This document shows positions 52,108 through 61,858 of a stretch of DNA of 64,000 nt, one piece after another. A program made the translations under genes and the position numbers. Under the pieces are notes generated by a model, which saw only the letters and a program-made list of their open reading frames with translations, was not told the DNA's origin and did not search any database. Location of the stretch: contig CAVOUB010000008.1 in the NCBI GenBank assembly GCA_963699495.1, positions 124,001-188,000 of the forward strand, given 5' to 3'. The stretch comes from JAIBJN01 sp963699495. Its GTDB lineage: Bacteria > Actinomycetota > Thermoleophilia > Gaiellales > Gaiellaceae. Numbering within the stretch: the first letter of the stretch is position 1; each line of letters begins with the position of its first letter.

Positions 52108-52380
52108 CTAGGCTCTCTCCGGCATCGCCTCCCCCCTTCTGCCCAGCGTCGCGCGGCAGCCCTCGAGCGCTGCTGCCGCATCGGCCGTCGCGCCGGCCTC
52201 CGCGTCGACCGAACGCGCTCCTCCCTGCTTACCCGCCCCGTCCTGCTCCGCCGCGAGCCAGGCCTCGCCTTCGCGGAGCAGCTGCCTCACCTCGCCGAGA
52301 AGCTCCTCGGCAGGGGCGCATGCGCTCTGGAGAGCCTCGATCCGCTCGAGGCGCCTGATGACCTGGCGTGCTTCGTCCAC
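52108..52380 (-). CDS. Small helical 90-aa hypothetical protein
   Basis: A 90-aa frame from GTG 52380, starting VDEARQVIRRLERIEALQ. It is rich in Glu, Arg, Leu and Ala and probably forms two amphipathic helices (a short coiled coil) followed by a low-complexity Ala/Gly tail. An upstream in-frame extension exists but is Arg/His-rich and less convincing. It lies 10 nt after a small membrane-protein gene, in the run that begins with nei2. Function unknown. Confidence 0.55.
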   Translation of the reverse strand: MDEARQVIRRLERIEALQSACAPAEELLGEVRQLLREGEAWLAAEQDGAGKQGGARSVDAEAGATADAAAALEGCRATLGRRGEAMPERA

Positions 52381-52390
52381 GTACCCGAGG

Positions 52391-52621
52391 CTACGCCCCG
52401 GGATCGCGCGGGTGTGTGTCGCTTCGTGCCGATTCCTGCGCGGACTTGCCACCACATTCGCGCCGGTAGGCGAGTAGCAGGAGGGCGATGCCGCCGAGGC
52501 CGACCGTGAGCGTGATCCAGCTCCACTGGAAGATCGGCAGTAGCGCGCCGAGCACCATCCCCGCGACGAGGAGCCGGCAGCGCCGGCGGCGCATGAGCTC
52601 CGCGCGGCTCGGCAGCGTCAT
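52391..52621 (-). CDS. Small 76-aa two-helix membrane protein
   Basis: A 76-aa protein: a basic N-terminus (AELMRRRRCRLL) is followed by two hydrophobic segments (about 17-30 and 34-52), then a polar tail. Its ATG overlaps the stop of the upstream 432-aa hypothetical gene (ATGA), supporting translation. No family recognised. With its neighbour it may form a membrane-associated unit. Confidence 0.65.
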   Translation of the reverse strand: MTLPSRAELMRRRRCRLLVAGMVLGALLPIFQWSWITLTVGLGGIALLLLAYRRECGGKSAQESARSDTHPRDPGA

Positions 52622-53916
52622 CCGGCCGCAAGCACGCGGGACGAGGTGCTGACCTGCGGCCGCGGTCGCAGCCCTAGCAGGGCCTCGTCGAGGATGGCCA
52701 CGAGCTGCTCGCGGGAGCCCTCGAGGAGGGTCTCGATGAGCGCGCGCCTGACCGCGTCCTCGGCGCGCGCGCCGGGGCCGTCGCCGTCGAGCAGGGCCCG
52801 GAGGGCGATGAGGAGGTCCTCCCGCTCCCGGGCGGTCTCGCCCAGCAGCACGGCGGCGCGCATGGCAGCCGCCCAGGGGCCCTCGTCGCAGCCGAGCAGC
52901 GCCTCCAGCGCCTCACGCAGCTCGTCCGAGCGATGAGCGCCTCCGTGGAAGAGGGCAAGCTCCCAGCGGTCGAGAGCCTCGAGGAGATCCTCGGGCGCGT
53001 CGGCCAGTCTCGTCTGCAGCTCGACGACGAGGGGCGCCCGGAAGACGTCGAGGCGCGTTGCCTGGCCCGGGGGCACCTGCGCCGCCGTGGCGGGCATCGG
53101 GCGCACGCCGTAGGGGCGGAAGTCGAGCCGCTCGAAGACGACCGGCCCGGCGGCGATCGCGCCGGGCGTCGCCAGGCGGAGCGCGCTCACGGCCCGGCCG
53201 AACTCGCCGGGGGCGTCGGGCACGCGACAAGCCTGGGAGTCGAGCTCGGCTTCGAGCTCGAGGACGAGCGTGCGGTCGATCTCACGACCCCAGTCGCGGG
53301 GCAGCAGGCGTCCGGCGTCGGGCCAGGAGGCGGTCAGCTCGTTCGCGGCGGCGGGCCGGACGCGGACGCCGCGGCCCAGCTCGGTCGTTCCCCCCGCCGT
53401 CAGGCCGACGAGCGGCGTGAGCGCCGCGTACGAGCGACGATCGCCGTAGAGCGAGCGCTCGAGCTCGATGTACGAACGGTCGAAGGCCGCGTCGTCCCAG
53501 TCGAAGCCGCCGCACGCCTCCGCCGTGCTGACGAGAAGAGGGATGAGGACCGTGCGCCGGAGCGCCTCGTCCTCGCCGACCCGCTGGTCGGCGTGCGCGC
53601 TCGCGAAGATGCCGGCCGCGGGCTCGTCCTTGAGGGCGGAGAGCGCCTCGCGCGCATCCTCGCGCAGGGCGATCCGCCCCGCACGCTGCTCGATGAACGA
53701 GCCGACGAGCGGCCGGTACTCGTACAGCGTCGGCCGGTTCGGGCCGGCGTGCTCCTCGAGCGCGATGGGGAGGTCGGCTCCGCTCTCCAGCTCCATGCCC
53801 AGGTCGAAGAACGCGCCGAGACAGAAGCCGCGGAGGGCGGTGTAGAGCTGCGGCGAGCGTGGAGCCTTGCCCGCTCCCCCGGTCGGAGGTCGGTAGTCGG
53901 AAGCCCGGTCGGACAC
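52618..53916 (-). CDS. Uncharacterised 432-aa protein downstream of nei2
   Basis: A cytosolic protein of 432 aa with no signal peptide or membrane helix. The N-terminal half contains LYTALRGFCLGAFFDLGMELESGADLP and TLYEYRPLVGSFIEQRAGRIALREDAREAL; the C-terminal half is a run of helices (ELREALEALLGCDEGPWAAAM, EREDLLIALRALLDGDGPGARAEDAVRRAL). The gene is 9 nt from nei2 and coupled to a small membrane-protein gene, so it is in the lhr-nei2 transcript. I do not recognise the family. A link to DNA damage is only contextual. Confidence 0.75.
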   Translation of the reverse strand: MSDRASDYRPPTGGAGKAPRSPQLYTALRGFCLGAFFDLGMELESGADLPIALEEHAGPNRPTLYEYRPLVGSFIEQRAGRIALREDAREALSALKDEPAAGIFASAHADQRVGEDEALRRTVLIPLLVSTAEACGGFDWDDAAFDRSYIELERSLYGDRRSYAALTPLVGLTAGGTTELGRGVRVRPAAANELTASWPDAGRLLPRDWGREIDRTLVLELEAELDSQACRVPDAPGEFGRAVSALRLATPGAIAAGPVVFERLDFRPYGVRPMPATAAQVPPGQATRLDVFRAPLVVELQTRLADAPEDLLEALDRWELALFHGGAHRSDELREALEALLGCDEGPWAAAMRAAVLLGETAREREDLLIALRALLDGDGPGARAEDAVRRALIETLLEGSREQLVAILDEALLGLRPRPQVSTSSRVLAAG

Positions 53917-53925
53917 GCGGAACGG

Positions 53926-54678
53926 TTACGCCCCCGCGGGGCTCGTTCCTGCCTGGCACCCCGGGCACCAGTACGCAGTCCGGGCGTCGTCGCCCTGCGG
54001 ATAGGACCGAATCCGCCCACCGCACCGTTCGCATGCCCGGCCCGCGCGCCGATATGCGCGGTGGCGGCCGCGTCCTGACCGCATCAGGCTCGCGGCCTCC
54101 TCCAGGACACGGCGCAGCTCCTTGTCGTCGACCTCCGACAGCCGGGTCCACGGGGAGACCGCGGCGGCGTGGAGCGCCTCCGCCTTCCACATGTTCCCGA
54201 TGCCCGAGACGAGGCGCTGGTCGAGCAGGGCCTCGCCGACCTCGCGTGACTGACGGGCAGCACGAAAGCACGCGAGCATCCCGTCGAGATCGGGTGGATC
54301 GACCATGACGTCCGGGCCGAGGCGCGCCGCGGCCGGCGATCGCCCGCGGGTCAGCTCGAGGACCGGCCCGTTCCAGAGGACGGCCTGGCGCTCGCGACCC
54401 CGGAGAACGAGCCAGGGCTTTCCGCGCGGCTCCGTTCCGGCGGCCTCGACGCGCCAGCGGCCCCGCATCCGCAGGTGGCTGCGGAGGACCAGGCCGCCCT
54501 CGAAGTCCAGCAGGAGGTTCTTGCCGACCGCCTGGACGCGCTCGAGCCGGCGGCCGTCGAGCCGCTCCTCGAGCCGCAGGACGGCCGCGCGAGGGTGCGG
54601 CGTCGCAACGGAGACGACCTCGCCCTCGAGCACCCTCAGCCGCTCGGCCGCGCGGTGGAGTGCGTCGCCCTCGGGCAT
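53926..54678 (-). CDS. nei2: Endonuclease VIII-like DNA glycosylase (Nei2 type)
   Basis: Removes oxidised pyrimidines and nicks the resulting abasic site. The 250-aa protein starts MPEGDALHRAAERL with the Pro2 nucleophile and catalytic Glu3, the MPEGD form typical of Nei2 in actinobacteria. The helix-two-turn-helix LDQRLVSGIGNMWKAEALHAA is present, as is the zinc finger with Cys216, Cys219, Cys238 and Cys241 (CERC and CPGC). The start at 54678 is fixed by this N-terminus. It lies downstream of the lhr helicase gene, a pairing also seen in mycobacteria. Confidence 0.93.
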   Translation of the reverse strand: MPEGDALHRAAERLRVLEGEVVSVATPHPRAAVLRLEERLDGRRLERVQAVGKNLLLDFEGGLVLRSHLRMRGRWRVEAAGTEPRGKPWLVLRGRERQAVLWNGPVLELTRGRSPAAARLGPDVMVDPPDLDGMLACFRAARQSREVGEALLDQRLVSGIGNMWKAEALHAAAVSPWTRLSEVDDKELRRVLEEAASLMRSGRGRHRAYRRAGRACERCGGRIRSYPQGDDARTAYWCPGCQAGTSPAGA

Positions 54679-54679
54679 C

Positions 54680-54847
54680 TCAGATGTCCGGCCGGTCCGT
54701 CCGGCGCTCATCGGGGACGGCTGCGCCGACGCCGGGCGCCGCGATCGCCGGCAACGCGTACCGGTGAGTGCGTGGAAGGGCGACCGCGACGATCCGGCGC
54801 AGCGTCGTAGCCGCCGGCCGTGGGTGCGGGAAGTGCCAAGCGGGCAT
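54680..54847 (-). CDS. Possible 55-aa ORF between lhr and nei2
   Basis: An ATG directly follows the lhr stop (TAG|ATG) and opens 55 codons that end 1 nt before the nei2 ATG. The product begins MPAWHFPHPRPAATTLRRIV and has no recognisable feature. Only its exact fit between the two genes argues for it; the composition is that of random GC-rich frames. Confidence 0.25.
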   Translation of the reverse strand: MPAWHFPHPRPAATTLRRIVAVALPRTHRYALPAIAAPGVGAAVPDERRTDRPDI

Positions 54848-57800
54848 CTACGCTCGGAGTACGGCTCGGCGAGGCCCCGCGAGGAAGCCGACGTCGACGA
54901 GGAGCGGCATCGCCTCGGTCTCCCCCACCGGCCGCCCGTCAAAGCGCTCGACGGCCAGCCGCTTGAGCCCGGTGCGCCGCGCGTGCCCGACGAGAGCGGC
55001 CAGCGCCGTGCGAAGCCATCCCTCCTCGGGATCGCGAAGCGGGACGAGCGAGCGCCCGCCGCGCTCGACGAACAGCGCCGGCTCTCCACCGAGCAGGACG
55101 ACGTAGGCACCGGCTACCCGTGCGGCCCGCGCTCCGGAGCGCTTCGGCCAGGGCACGGCGGCACCGTACGGCTGCGCGGGATCGGCCGCGGCGAGGACGA
55201 GCGCCACCTCCTCCCCCGGGCGCTCCCGGAGACGCTCGACCGCGCCCGGCAGCGCGAACTGCGCCCCCCCGAGCCCCTCGATGAAATACCCGCGCCGACA
55301 CGCTCCGAGTGTCTCGAGCTTGCGCAGCTCCCGGTAGACCGGTGCATACCCGCCCGGGATGCCCTCGGCTCGGACTCCGTCGCGGGTGACCACCCCGTGC
55401 CGTTCCAGCAGGAGCTCCGCGAGAGCGCGCGGGTCGGGCTCACCGGCGAAGAGCCCGTCCGTCGTCGACCACCGCCCCTGCGTGGCGGTGATCGCGTTCG
55501 CCCGGGTGCGCGAGAACCGCCGCGGCCTCCTCTCGGCCCGCGGCGCCTGGAACCGGCGGCTTGCGCGGAGCGGCTGCCAGGCGTCGTTGGTCACCTCACC
55601 GGCCCAGACGAGATCCCACAGTGCGGGCAACGCGACCTCGCCGTCGAGCCCGGTGGCGGCCAGCAGGTCGAACCAGAAGAGGGCGCCGGCCGCGAGCGCG
55701 GAGCGGACCGCCTCATGCGGCTCGCCCTGCGGCGGCGGGAGCGCGCCGGGCCGACCGAGCGCCGGCGCGTCCTCGCGGAAGTAGAGCGCCACACGCTCCA
55801 GGCCGGCGCCCACCCACACGACCTCGCCGGACGCCGTGAGCTGGTCGAGCCAGGCGGGCTGGTATCCGGGGACGCGCCGCGTCAGGACGTCGCTTTCCCA
55901 CAGCGCAACCGGCAACGACAGGCCCTGAAGCGGGACAAGCGCCTCGCGCAGGCTCGCGCGCCGGTCGAGCCCCTGCCAGCCCGGCAGGAAGCGACCGAGC
56001 GAGCCCTGGTCGACCGGCTCGACCTCCTTGCGAAGCCGTGCGAGGCTCGCTCGCCGCAGCCGCCGGAGCACGTCCGGATCGCACCACTCGCGCTCGGTCC
56101 CGCCGGGACGGAGCTCGCCCCGAACGAGGCCGAGGGCGCCGAGAAGCACCTCCGCCCGCGCCGGGTCGAGCCCGAAGCGGCGGGCCACCTCGGCCGTCGT
56201 GAACGGGCCGCGGCCGCGGGCGAAGCGCCGGAGGATCCAGCCGAGCGGGTCGTCGCCCCCGTCGAGGTACGCGTCCGGCAGGCCGGACGGCGGCATCGCG
56301 CCGACCCCGTCACGGTAGCGCCCGGCATCCTCGACCGCGATCAGGCGCTCGTCGCCCGCGACCCGCACGCGAACCGCGCGGCGCTCCGCCTCGAGCGGCG
56401 AGGCGAGGTCCTGCTCGAACTCGCCGAGGGCGAGGTCGCCGCGGCGGAGGAGCAAATCGTGGAGCGCGTCGGCGCTCTTCGGGGAGCCGCGCAGCTCCGC
56501 CTCCACCTGCTCGACGGCGGCGGGGTCGATGAGGTCGCGGAGCTCCTCCTGGCCGAGGAGCTCCTTGAGGAGATCGCGATCGAGGGCGAGCGCCTGGGCA
56601 CGCCGCTCGGCGAGCGGCGTGTCGTCCTCGTACATGTACGTGGCGACGTAGTCGAAGAGGAGCGACGAGGCGAACGGCGAGGCGCTCGGCGTCTCCACCT
56701 CGACCAGGTCGACGCGACGCTGCCGCAGCGCGTCGAGGAGCCCCCGGAGCGCCGGGAGGTCGAAGACGTCCTGGAGGATCTCGCGGTAGGTCTCCAGCAC
56801 GACCGGGAAGTCGGGGTAGCGGCGGGCGACCTGCAGAAGCCCCTGTGCCTTCAGGCGCTGCTGCCACAAGGGCGTGCGCTGGCCGGGGCGCCTTCGCGGG
56901 ATGAGGAGGGCCCGGGCGGCGTTCTCACGGAAGCGAGCGCCGAAGAGCGCCGTGCCGCCGAGCTCGGCGACGACGAGATCCTCGAGCTCGTCCGGGCCAA
57001 TGAGCATCTGGTCGAGCGGCGGGGGCGTGTCCGCGTCGGGCAGGTGGAGCGCGATGCCGTCGTCCGACCAGATGAAGTTGACCTCCAGCCCGAGTGACTC
57101 GCGCAGGCGGGCGGCGAGCGCGAGCGCCCATGGAGCATGGATGCGCGCTCCGAACGGCGTGAGGATGCAGAGGCGCCAATCGCCGATCTCGTCGCGGAAA
57201 CGCTCGACGACGACGGTGCGGTCGGACGGGAGCGCGCCGGTCGCTCCCTCCTGCTCCCGCAGGAAGGTGAGCAGGTTCTCGGCGGCGCGCTCGTCGAGCT
57301 CGTGCTGGGTGACGAGGCGGCGGCGGGCGCGCTCGTCGTCGAGCGCGACGAGCTCGCGGCCCGCGCGGCCGATCGCCTCTCCGAGCTCGTACGGCCGGCC
57401 GACGCCCTCTCCCTTCCAGAAGGGCACCAAGCCGGGGACGCCCGGCGCCGGGGACACCAGCACGCGGTCGCGCGTGATCTCCTCGATCCGCCAGGTGGAT
57501 GCCCCCAGGAGGAAGGTCTGGCCCGACCGGGCCTCGTAGACCATCTCCTCGTCCAGCTCGCCGACCCGCCCGCCGCCGTCGACGAGATGGACCCCGAAGA
57601 GCCCACGGTCGGGGATCGTCCCGGCGTTGGTGACGGCGAGGCGGCGCGCGCCCTCGCGCGCCCGCAGGAGCCCTGCGGCGCGGTCCCAGGTGATGCGGGG
57701 GCGGAGCTCCGCAAACTCCTCCGACGGGTAGCGGCCGGCGAGCATGTCCAGGACGTTCTCCAGCTGCTGGCGGGAGAGGTCCCGAAACGGCCAGGCGCGC

Positions 57801-59042
57801 TGGGCGAGGTCGTGGAGCTCGTCGACCGTGATCTCCTCCTCCGTGCAGATCGCGACGACCTGCTGGGCGAGCACGTCCAGCGGGTTGCGCGGCACGCGCG
57901 TCTCCTCGATCAAGCCTTCCTTCATGCGCCTGACGACGACCGCCGACTCGAGCAGGTCGGCCCGGAACTTGGGGAAGATCCGGCCCTTGGAGGCCTCGTC
58001 GAGGCGGTGTCCCGCGCGCCCGACACGCTGGAGCCCCCGCGCGACGGACTTCGGCGACTCGACCTGGATCACGAGGTCGACGGCGCCCATGTCGATCCCC
58101 AGCTCGAGCGACGACGTAGCGACGAGACATGGGATCTCGCCCTTCTTCAGCAGCTCCTCGACCTCGACGCGCTGCTCGCGCGCGAGCGAGCCGTGATGGG
58201 CGCGCGCGACCTCCCGCTCGGCGAGCTCGTTCAGGCGCAGGGCAAGGCGCTCGGCAAGGCGCCGGTTGTTGACGAAGACGATCGTCGAGCGGTGCTCGCT
58301 GCACGAGCTCGAGGAGCGCGGGGTAGATCGACGGCCAGATGGAGTTGCCCTCGCCCGGCTCGCGCATGTCCTCGAGCGGGACGACCACGCGAAGGTCGAG
58401 CTCCTTGCGCGTGCCGGCGTCGACGAGCTCGATCGGCCGACCACCGGACACGAAGCGGCCGATCTCCTCGAGCGGACGTTGGGTGGCCGAGAGGCCGAGG
58501 CGCTGGACCGGCTCACCGACCAGGCGTTCGAGCCGCTCCAGGCTCAGCGCGAGATGCGCGCCGCGCTTGGAGCCGGCGACCGCGTGCACCTCGTCGACGA
58601 TCACCACCTGGACGCCGCGAAGCGTCTCCCGGGCGCGCGAAGTCAGCAGGAGGAAGAGCGACTCCGGCGTCGTGATGAGGATGTCGGGCGGGCTCTTCAG
58701 CATCGCGGCGCGCTCCTTCGGAGGCGTGTCCCCGGTGCGGACGGCGACCGAGAGCTCGGATCCGATCCCGGCGAGCGGCCCGCGCAGGTTCCGCTCGACG
58801 TCGTAGTTCAACGCCTTGAGCGGGCTGACGTAAAGCACCTGGGTGCCCTCGCCGGGACGGGCGCGATCGAGAGCCCAGAGGAAGGCGGCGAGCGTCTTCC
58901 CGGAGCCTGTCGGCGCCTGGATGAGGACGTGCTTGCCCGAGACGATGGCCGGCCAGCCCTGCTCCTGCGCGGGGGTCGGTGCGTCGAACGTCCGCTCGAA
59001 CCACCCGCGGACGCCCGGGCTGAAGAGCTCGAGCGCGCTCAC
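54848..59042 (-). CDS. lhr: Lhr-type ATP-dependent DNA helicase, one frameshift
   Basis: A superfamily 2 helicase of about 1,398 aa after correcting one extra base near 58303. Motifs in order: PTPAQEQGWPAI (Q motif), Walker A APTGSGKTLAAF, SPLKALNYDV, TTPESLFLLL, DEVH box VIVDEVHAVAGSKRG, GLSATQRPLEEI, then past the slip STIVFVNNRRLAERL, HHGSLAREQRVEVEELLK, ATSSLELGIDMG and QRVGRAGHR. Next come the winged-helix and Lhr core domains, and a long C-terminal domain ending with a YcaQ-like segment. Mycobacterial Lhr is a 3'-to-5' translocase induced by DNA damage. The ATG start at 59042 gives MSALELFSPGVRGWF. It is upstream of nei2. Confidence 0.92.
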
Positions 59043-59103
59043 GCGTCCAGCGTACCCCCTTGGGGCCCGGCCGCCGAGACGCTTCCCACGCTCGGTTCCA
59101 CGC

Positions 59104-59169
59104 TAATTACTACGGGGCACCCCAGCCCACCACCCGCTTTCGAGCCTAACGGGAAAGGGCGCACGCGTG
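59104..59169. repeat. 66-nt intergenic repeat, copy 2
   Basis: The partner of 25797-25862, in the same orientation, differing at four of 66 positions by my count. It lies between divergent lhr and the HhH-GPD gene, 62 nt upstream of the lhr start and about 80 nt upstream of the HhH-GPD start. It is upstream of genes here but downstream of trpA in copy 1, which argues against a simple promoter element. Confidence 0.8.
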
Positions 59170-59237
59170 GCGCGCGGATCGTGTCGAAACCCCCGCGATC
59201 TGTGCCGAAATGGTCTCGCCGGCCGAGTCCTGCCGAC

Positions 59238-59243
59238 TACAAT
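59238..59243 (+). promoter_or_regulatory. -10 box TACAAT for a leaderless transcript
   Basis: TACAAT ends 6 nt before the ATG of the HhH-GPD gene, so the mRNA should begin at its start codon. No clear -35 is visible. Confidence 0.5.
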
Positions 59244-59249
59244 CGCGGC

Positions 59250-59828
59250 ATGGCCACGACCCGGCCGACGCATCTGTACTTCACCGGCGACGACGAGGCG
59301 GACCGCCTCCTTGCCGAGGAGCCGCTGGCCCTGCTCGTCGGGTTCGTCCTCGACCAGCAGGTGACCGTGCAGAAGGCCTTCTCGGGACCGCTGGAGATCC
59401 GCCGCCGGCTCGGCAGCTTCGACGCCGAGGCGATCGCGGATACCGACCCGGCCGAGCTCGAGGAGGTCTTCCGGCAGAAGCCGGCCATCCACCGGTTCCC
59501 GGGGAACATGGCCAGGCGAGTACAGGAGCTCTGCGTCGCCGTCGTCGAGGACTACGGCGGCCGCGCGGAGCGAGTCTGGCTCGAGGCGGAGAGCGGCGAG
59601 GATCTCCAGCGCCGGCTGCTCGACCTGCCCGGCATCGGGCCGATGAAAGCCGGCACGCTGATCGCCATCCTCGGCAAGCGCTTCGGCGTCCGCCCGCCCG
59701 GCTGGGAGGACGTGGCGCCCACGTATCCGACTCTCGGCGACGTCGACTCCGTCGAGGCCCTCCAGGCCTACCAGGCGAAGAAGCGCGCGCACAAGGCGGC
59801 GGTCCGCGCCGCCAAGGCCTCGGGCTAA
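59250..59828 (+). CDS. HhH-GPD family base-excision repair protein
   Basis: A 192-aa protein of an actinobacterial HhH-GPD subfamily. It reads LLVGFVLDQQVTVQKAFSGPLEIRRRLG near residues 28-56 (key residues LDQQV, FSGP) and has the helix-hairpin-helix LPGIGPMKAGTLIAILGKRFGVRPPGWED near 126-155. It is shorter than standard AlkA/Nth glycosylases and has no iron-sulfur cluster cysteines. A role in removing damaged bases is inferred from the fold and from the neighbouring lhr/nei2 genes. The stop TAA overlaps the opposing acyl-CoA dehydrogenase stop (CTAA). Confidence 0.85.
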   Translation: MATTRPTHLYFTGDDEADRLLAEEPLALLVGFVLDQQVTVQKAFSGPLEIRRRLGSFDAEAIADTDPAELEEVFRQKPAIHRFPGNMARRVQELCVAVVEDYGGRAERVWLEAESGEDLQRRLLDLPGIGPMKAGTLIAILGKRFGVRPPGWEDVAPTYPTLGDVDSVEALQAYQAKKRAHKAAVRAAKASG

Positions 59829-61000
59829 CCGACCCCGGCCGGCAGGGAGGAGCGCACCTCGCGCACCATCTCGCGCGCGATCACGAGCCGCTGGATCTCC
59901 TGAGTCCCCTCGTAGATCTGCGTGATCTTCGCGTCGCGCATCATGCGCTCGACCGGGTACTCCTTCATGTAGCCGTAGCCACCGAGGACCTGGACGGCCT
60001 CGGTCGTGACCTCCATGGCCGTGTCGCCGCAAAAGAGCTTGGCCATCGCGGAGAGCTTCGTCAGCGGCTCGACGCCCTCGTCGATCGCCAGGCCGACCTT
60101 GTAGAGAAGCCCGCGCGCAGCCTCGCACTTGGTCTCCATCTCGGCGAGCTTCGCGGCGATGAGCTGGTGCTCGGCGATCGGCTTCCCCATCGTCTCACGG
60201 GTCTTCGCGTACTCGAGCGCGTAGTCGGTCGCCCCCTGCGCGATTCCGAGCGCCTGCGCGGCGATGCCAGGCCGGGAACGGTCGAGGACGCGCATGGCGA
60301 CCTTGAAACCGTCGCCCTCCGCGCCGATCAGGTTCGCGGCGGGCACGCGGCAGTCGGTGAGAAAGACCTCGCCGGTCGTCGACCCCTTGATGCCCATCTT
60401 CGGCTCGATGCGCCCGACCTCGAGGCCCGGCGTGTCGGCCTCGACGATGAACGCAGAGATGCCTCCGTGACCGGCGTTCGGGTCGGTCTTGGCGAAGACG
60501 ACGTAGAGCTTGGCCACACCGGCGTTCGTGATGAACCGCTTGGCGCCGTTGACGACGTACGCGTCGCCATCCCGCTTCGCCTCCGAGCGCATCGCGGCCG
60601 CGTCGGAGCCGGAGCCCGGCTCTGTCAGGGCGTAGGCGGCCAGCCACTCGCCGCTCGCGAGCCGCGGCAGGTAGCGCTCCTTCTGCTCCTCGGTGCCGTC
60701 GTTCTTGATCGCGAGCGCGCCCAGCTCCTGGAGGGCGAGGATCAGGCCCGTCGTCGCGCAGACCTTCGAGATCTCTTCGATCGCGACGAGAACCATGAGC
60801 GTCCCCGTGCCGGTGCCACCGAAGCGCTCCTCGAACGGCAGGCCGAGGATCTCGTGCTCGCGGAGGAGCTCCACCATGTCCCAGGGGAACTGGCCGGACT
60901 CGTCGATCTCGGCCGCCCGCGGCGCGATGCGCTCGCGCGCGAGCGTCCTGACGAGGTCGCGGATCTCGCGCTGCTCGCCGGAGAGCGGCTCGTACCCCAC
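59825..61000 (-). CDS. Acyl-CoA dehydrogenase (second copy)
   Basis: FAD-dependent acyl-CoA dehydrogenase of 391 aa. Motifs AYALTEPGSGSDAAAMRSEA, GAKRFITNAG, DRSRPGIAAQALGIAQGA, GYGYMKEYPVERMMRDAKITQIYEGT shown in parts: LGGYGYMKEYPVER and the catalytic Glu in QIYEGTQEIQRL. The pattern fits short-chain or branched-chain enzymes and differs clearly from the paralogue at 38040. Start GTG 61000 yields MGYEPLSGEQREIRDL. Specificity not resolvable from sequence; it could act on isovaleryl-CoA or butyryl-CoA. Confidence 0.92.
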   Translation of the reverse strand: MGYEPLSGEQREIRDLVRTLARERIAPRAAEIDESGQFPWDMVELLREHEILGLPFEERFGGTGTGTLMVLVAIEEISKVCATTGLILALQELGALAIKNDGTEEQKERYLPRLASGEWLAAYALTEPGSGSDAAAMRSEAKRDGDAYVVNGAKRFITNAGVAKLYVVFAKTDPNAGHGGISAFIVEADTPGLEVGRIEPKMGIKGSTTGEVFLTDCRVPAANLIGAEGDGFKVAMRVLDRSRPGIAAQALGIAQGATDYALEYAKTRETMGKPIAEHQLIAAKLAEMETKCEAARGLLYKVGLAIDEGVEPLTKLSAMAKLFCGDTAMEVTTEAVQVLGGYGYMKEYPVERMMRDAKITQIYEGTQEIQRLVIAREMVREVRSSLPAGVG

Positions 61001-61010
61001 GCTCCGGATT

Positions 61011-61850
61011 CTAGGCGCCCCAGGCGAGGTCGCGGACCTTCAGCGGGATCCGGATGACGAGCTCCTGGGGACGGTCGCTCGCGAAGACGTAGACGCTCTC
61101 CCGGGCGGCGACCGCGGTCCAGCGGTCATTGGGCGACCAGGCGACGGCGCGCGGCGTCGGAACGCCTTCGGCGAGGCCGACGGCATGCCCTTCGTGCGTG
61201 AACACCTGGGCGCCGAGCCGCCCGGAGCCGAGCAGGGCGTAGAAGCGACCCGCGGGGCTCGGCCGGATCGCCTGGGCGCCGTCAACCCACCACCGTGGAT
61301 GGATGAACCGCGGCCGCGTCCCGTCGAAGCCGATGAGCACCCGCTCCTTCGGCTCGTACGTGGAATCGGCGAGCACGATGTAACGGCCGTCGGCGACGGA
61401 CGCGGCCTGGATGGCCCGGAAGTGGCCCGCAGAGTTCGACGGGATGCCCAGCCCGACGCGCAGCGCCCGGGAGAGCTGCTCCCTGGTCAGCACGACTTGC
61501 ACTGCGCCGTACCCGAGCCCGGCCCAGACCACCTGGCCCTTCACGACCCCCAGGCCGCCCGAGGCCGTCAGCGGCCGGCACATCTCGTACGAGGGCGCCC
61601 GCATGGGCTCGAGCTCCGGCAGCGAGACGGCGTGGAGTCTGCACTGCTCGTCCGCGTACGTGAGCACTCCCGTCACGCCCGCCTCGCGGAGCTGTCGCAC
61701 GGCCAGCTCCGGCTGACGCGCCAGCCCCGGCACGGTCTTCCCGACCTCTCGTACCTGCCGAATGTCCTCCCCGCTCATCGCGTCGACGGCCGCGGCGACG
61801 CCCAGGGCGGCGACGGCCCCGACCAGGAGCCAGGTGGCGATCCGGCGCAC
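61011..61850 (-). CDS. Membrane-anchored or exported hypothetical protein with propeller-like repeats
   Basis: A 279-aa protein with an N-terminal hydrophobic segment (ATWLLVGAVAALGVAAAVDAM) after a basic start, so anchored or exported. The rest holds repeated short beta motifs with GRYIVLADSTYEPKERVLIGFDG, GRFYALLGSGRLGAQVFTHEG and VAWSPNDRWTAVAARESVYVF, reminiscent of a beta-propeller. I do not recognise a family. The GTG start at 61850 lies 8 nt after the MepA-like endopeptidase gene, so the two are probably co-transcribed. Confidence 0.65.
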   Translation of the reverse strand: MRRIATWLLVGAVAALGVAAAVDAMSGEDIRQVREVGKTVPGLARQPELAVRQLREAGVTGVLTYADEQCRLHAVSLPELEPMRAPSYEMCRPLTASGGLGVVKGQVVWAGLGYGAVQVVLTREQLSRALRVGLGIPSNSAGHFRAIQAASVADGRYIVLADSTYEPKERVLIGFDGTRPRFIHPRWWVDGAQAIRPSPAGRFYALLGSGRLGAQVFTHEGHAVGLAEGVPTPRAVAWSPNDRWTAVAARESVYVFASDRPQELVIRIPLKVRDLAWGA

Positions 61851-61858
61851 TCGCGGTC

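Noticed and set aside
54680..54847. 55-aa ORF between lhr and nei2 as a confident gene
   Set aside because: Position fits neatly but the peptide has no features; kept only as a low-confidence feature.
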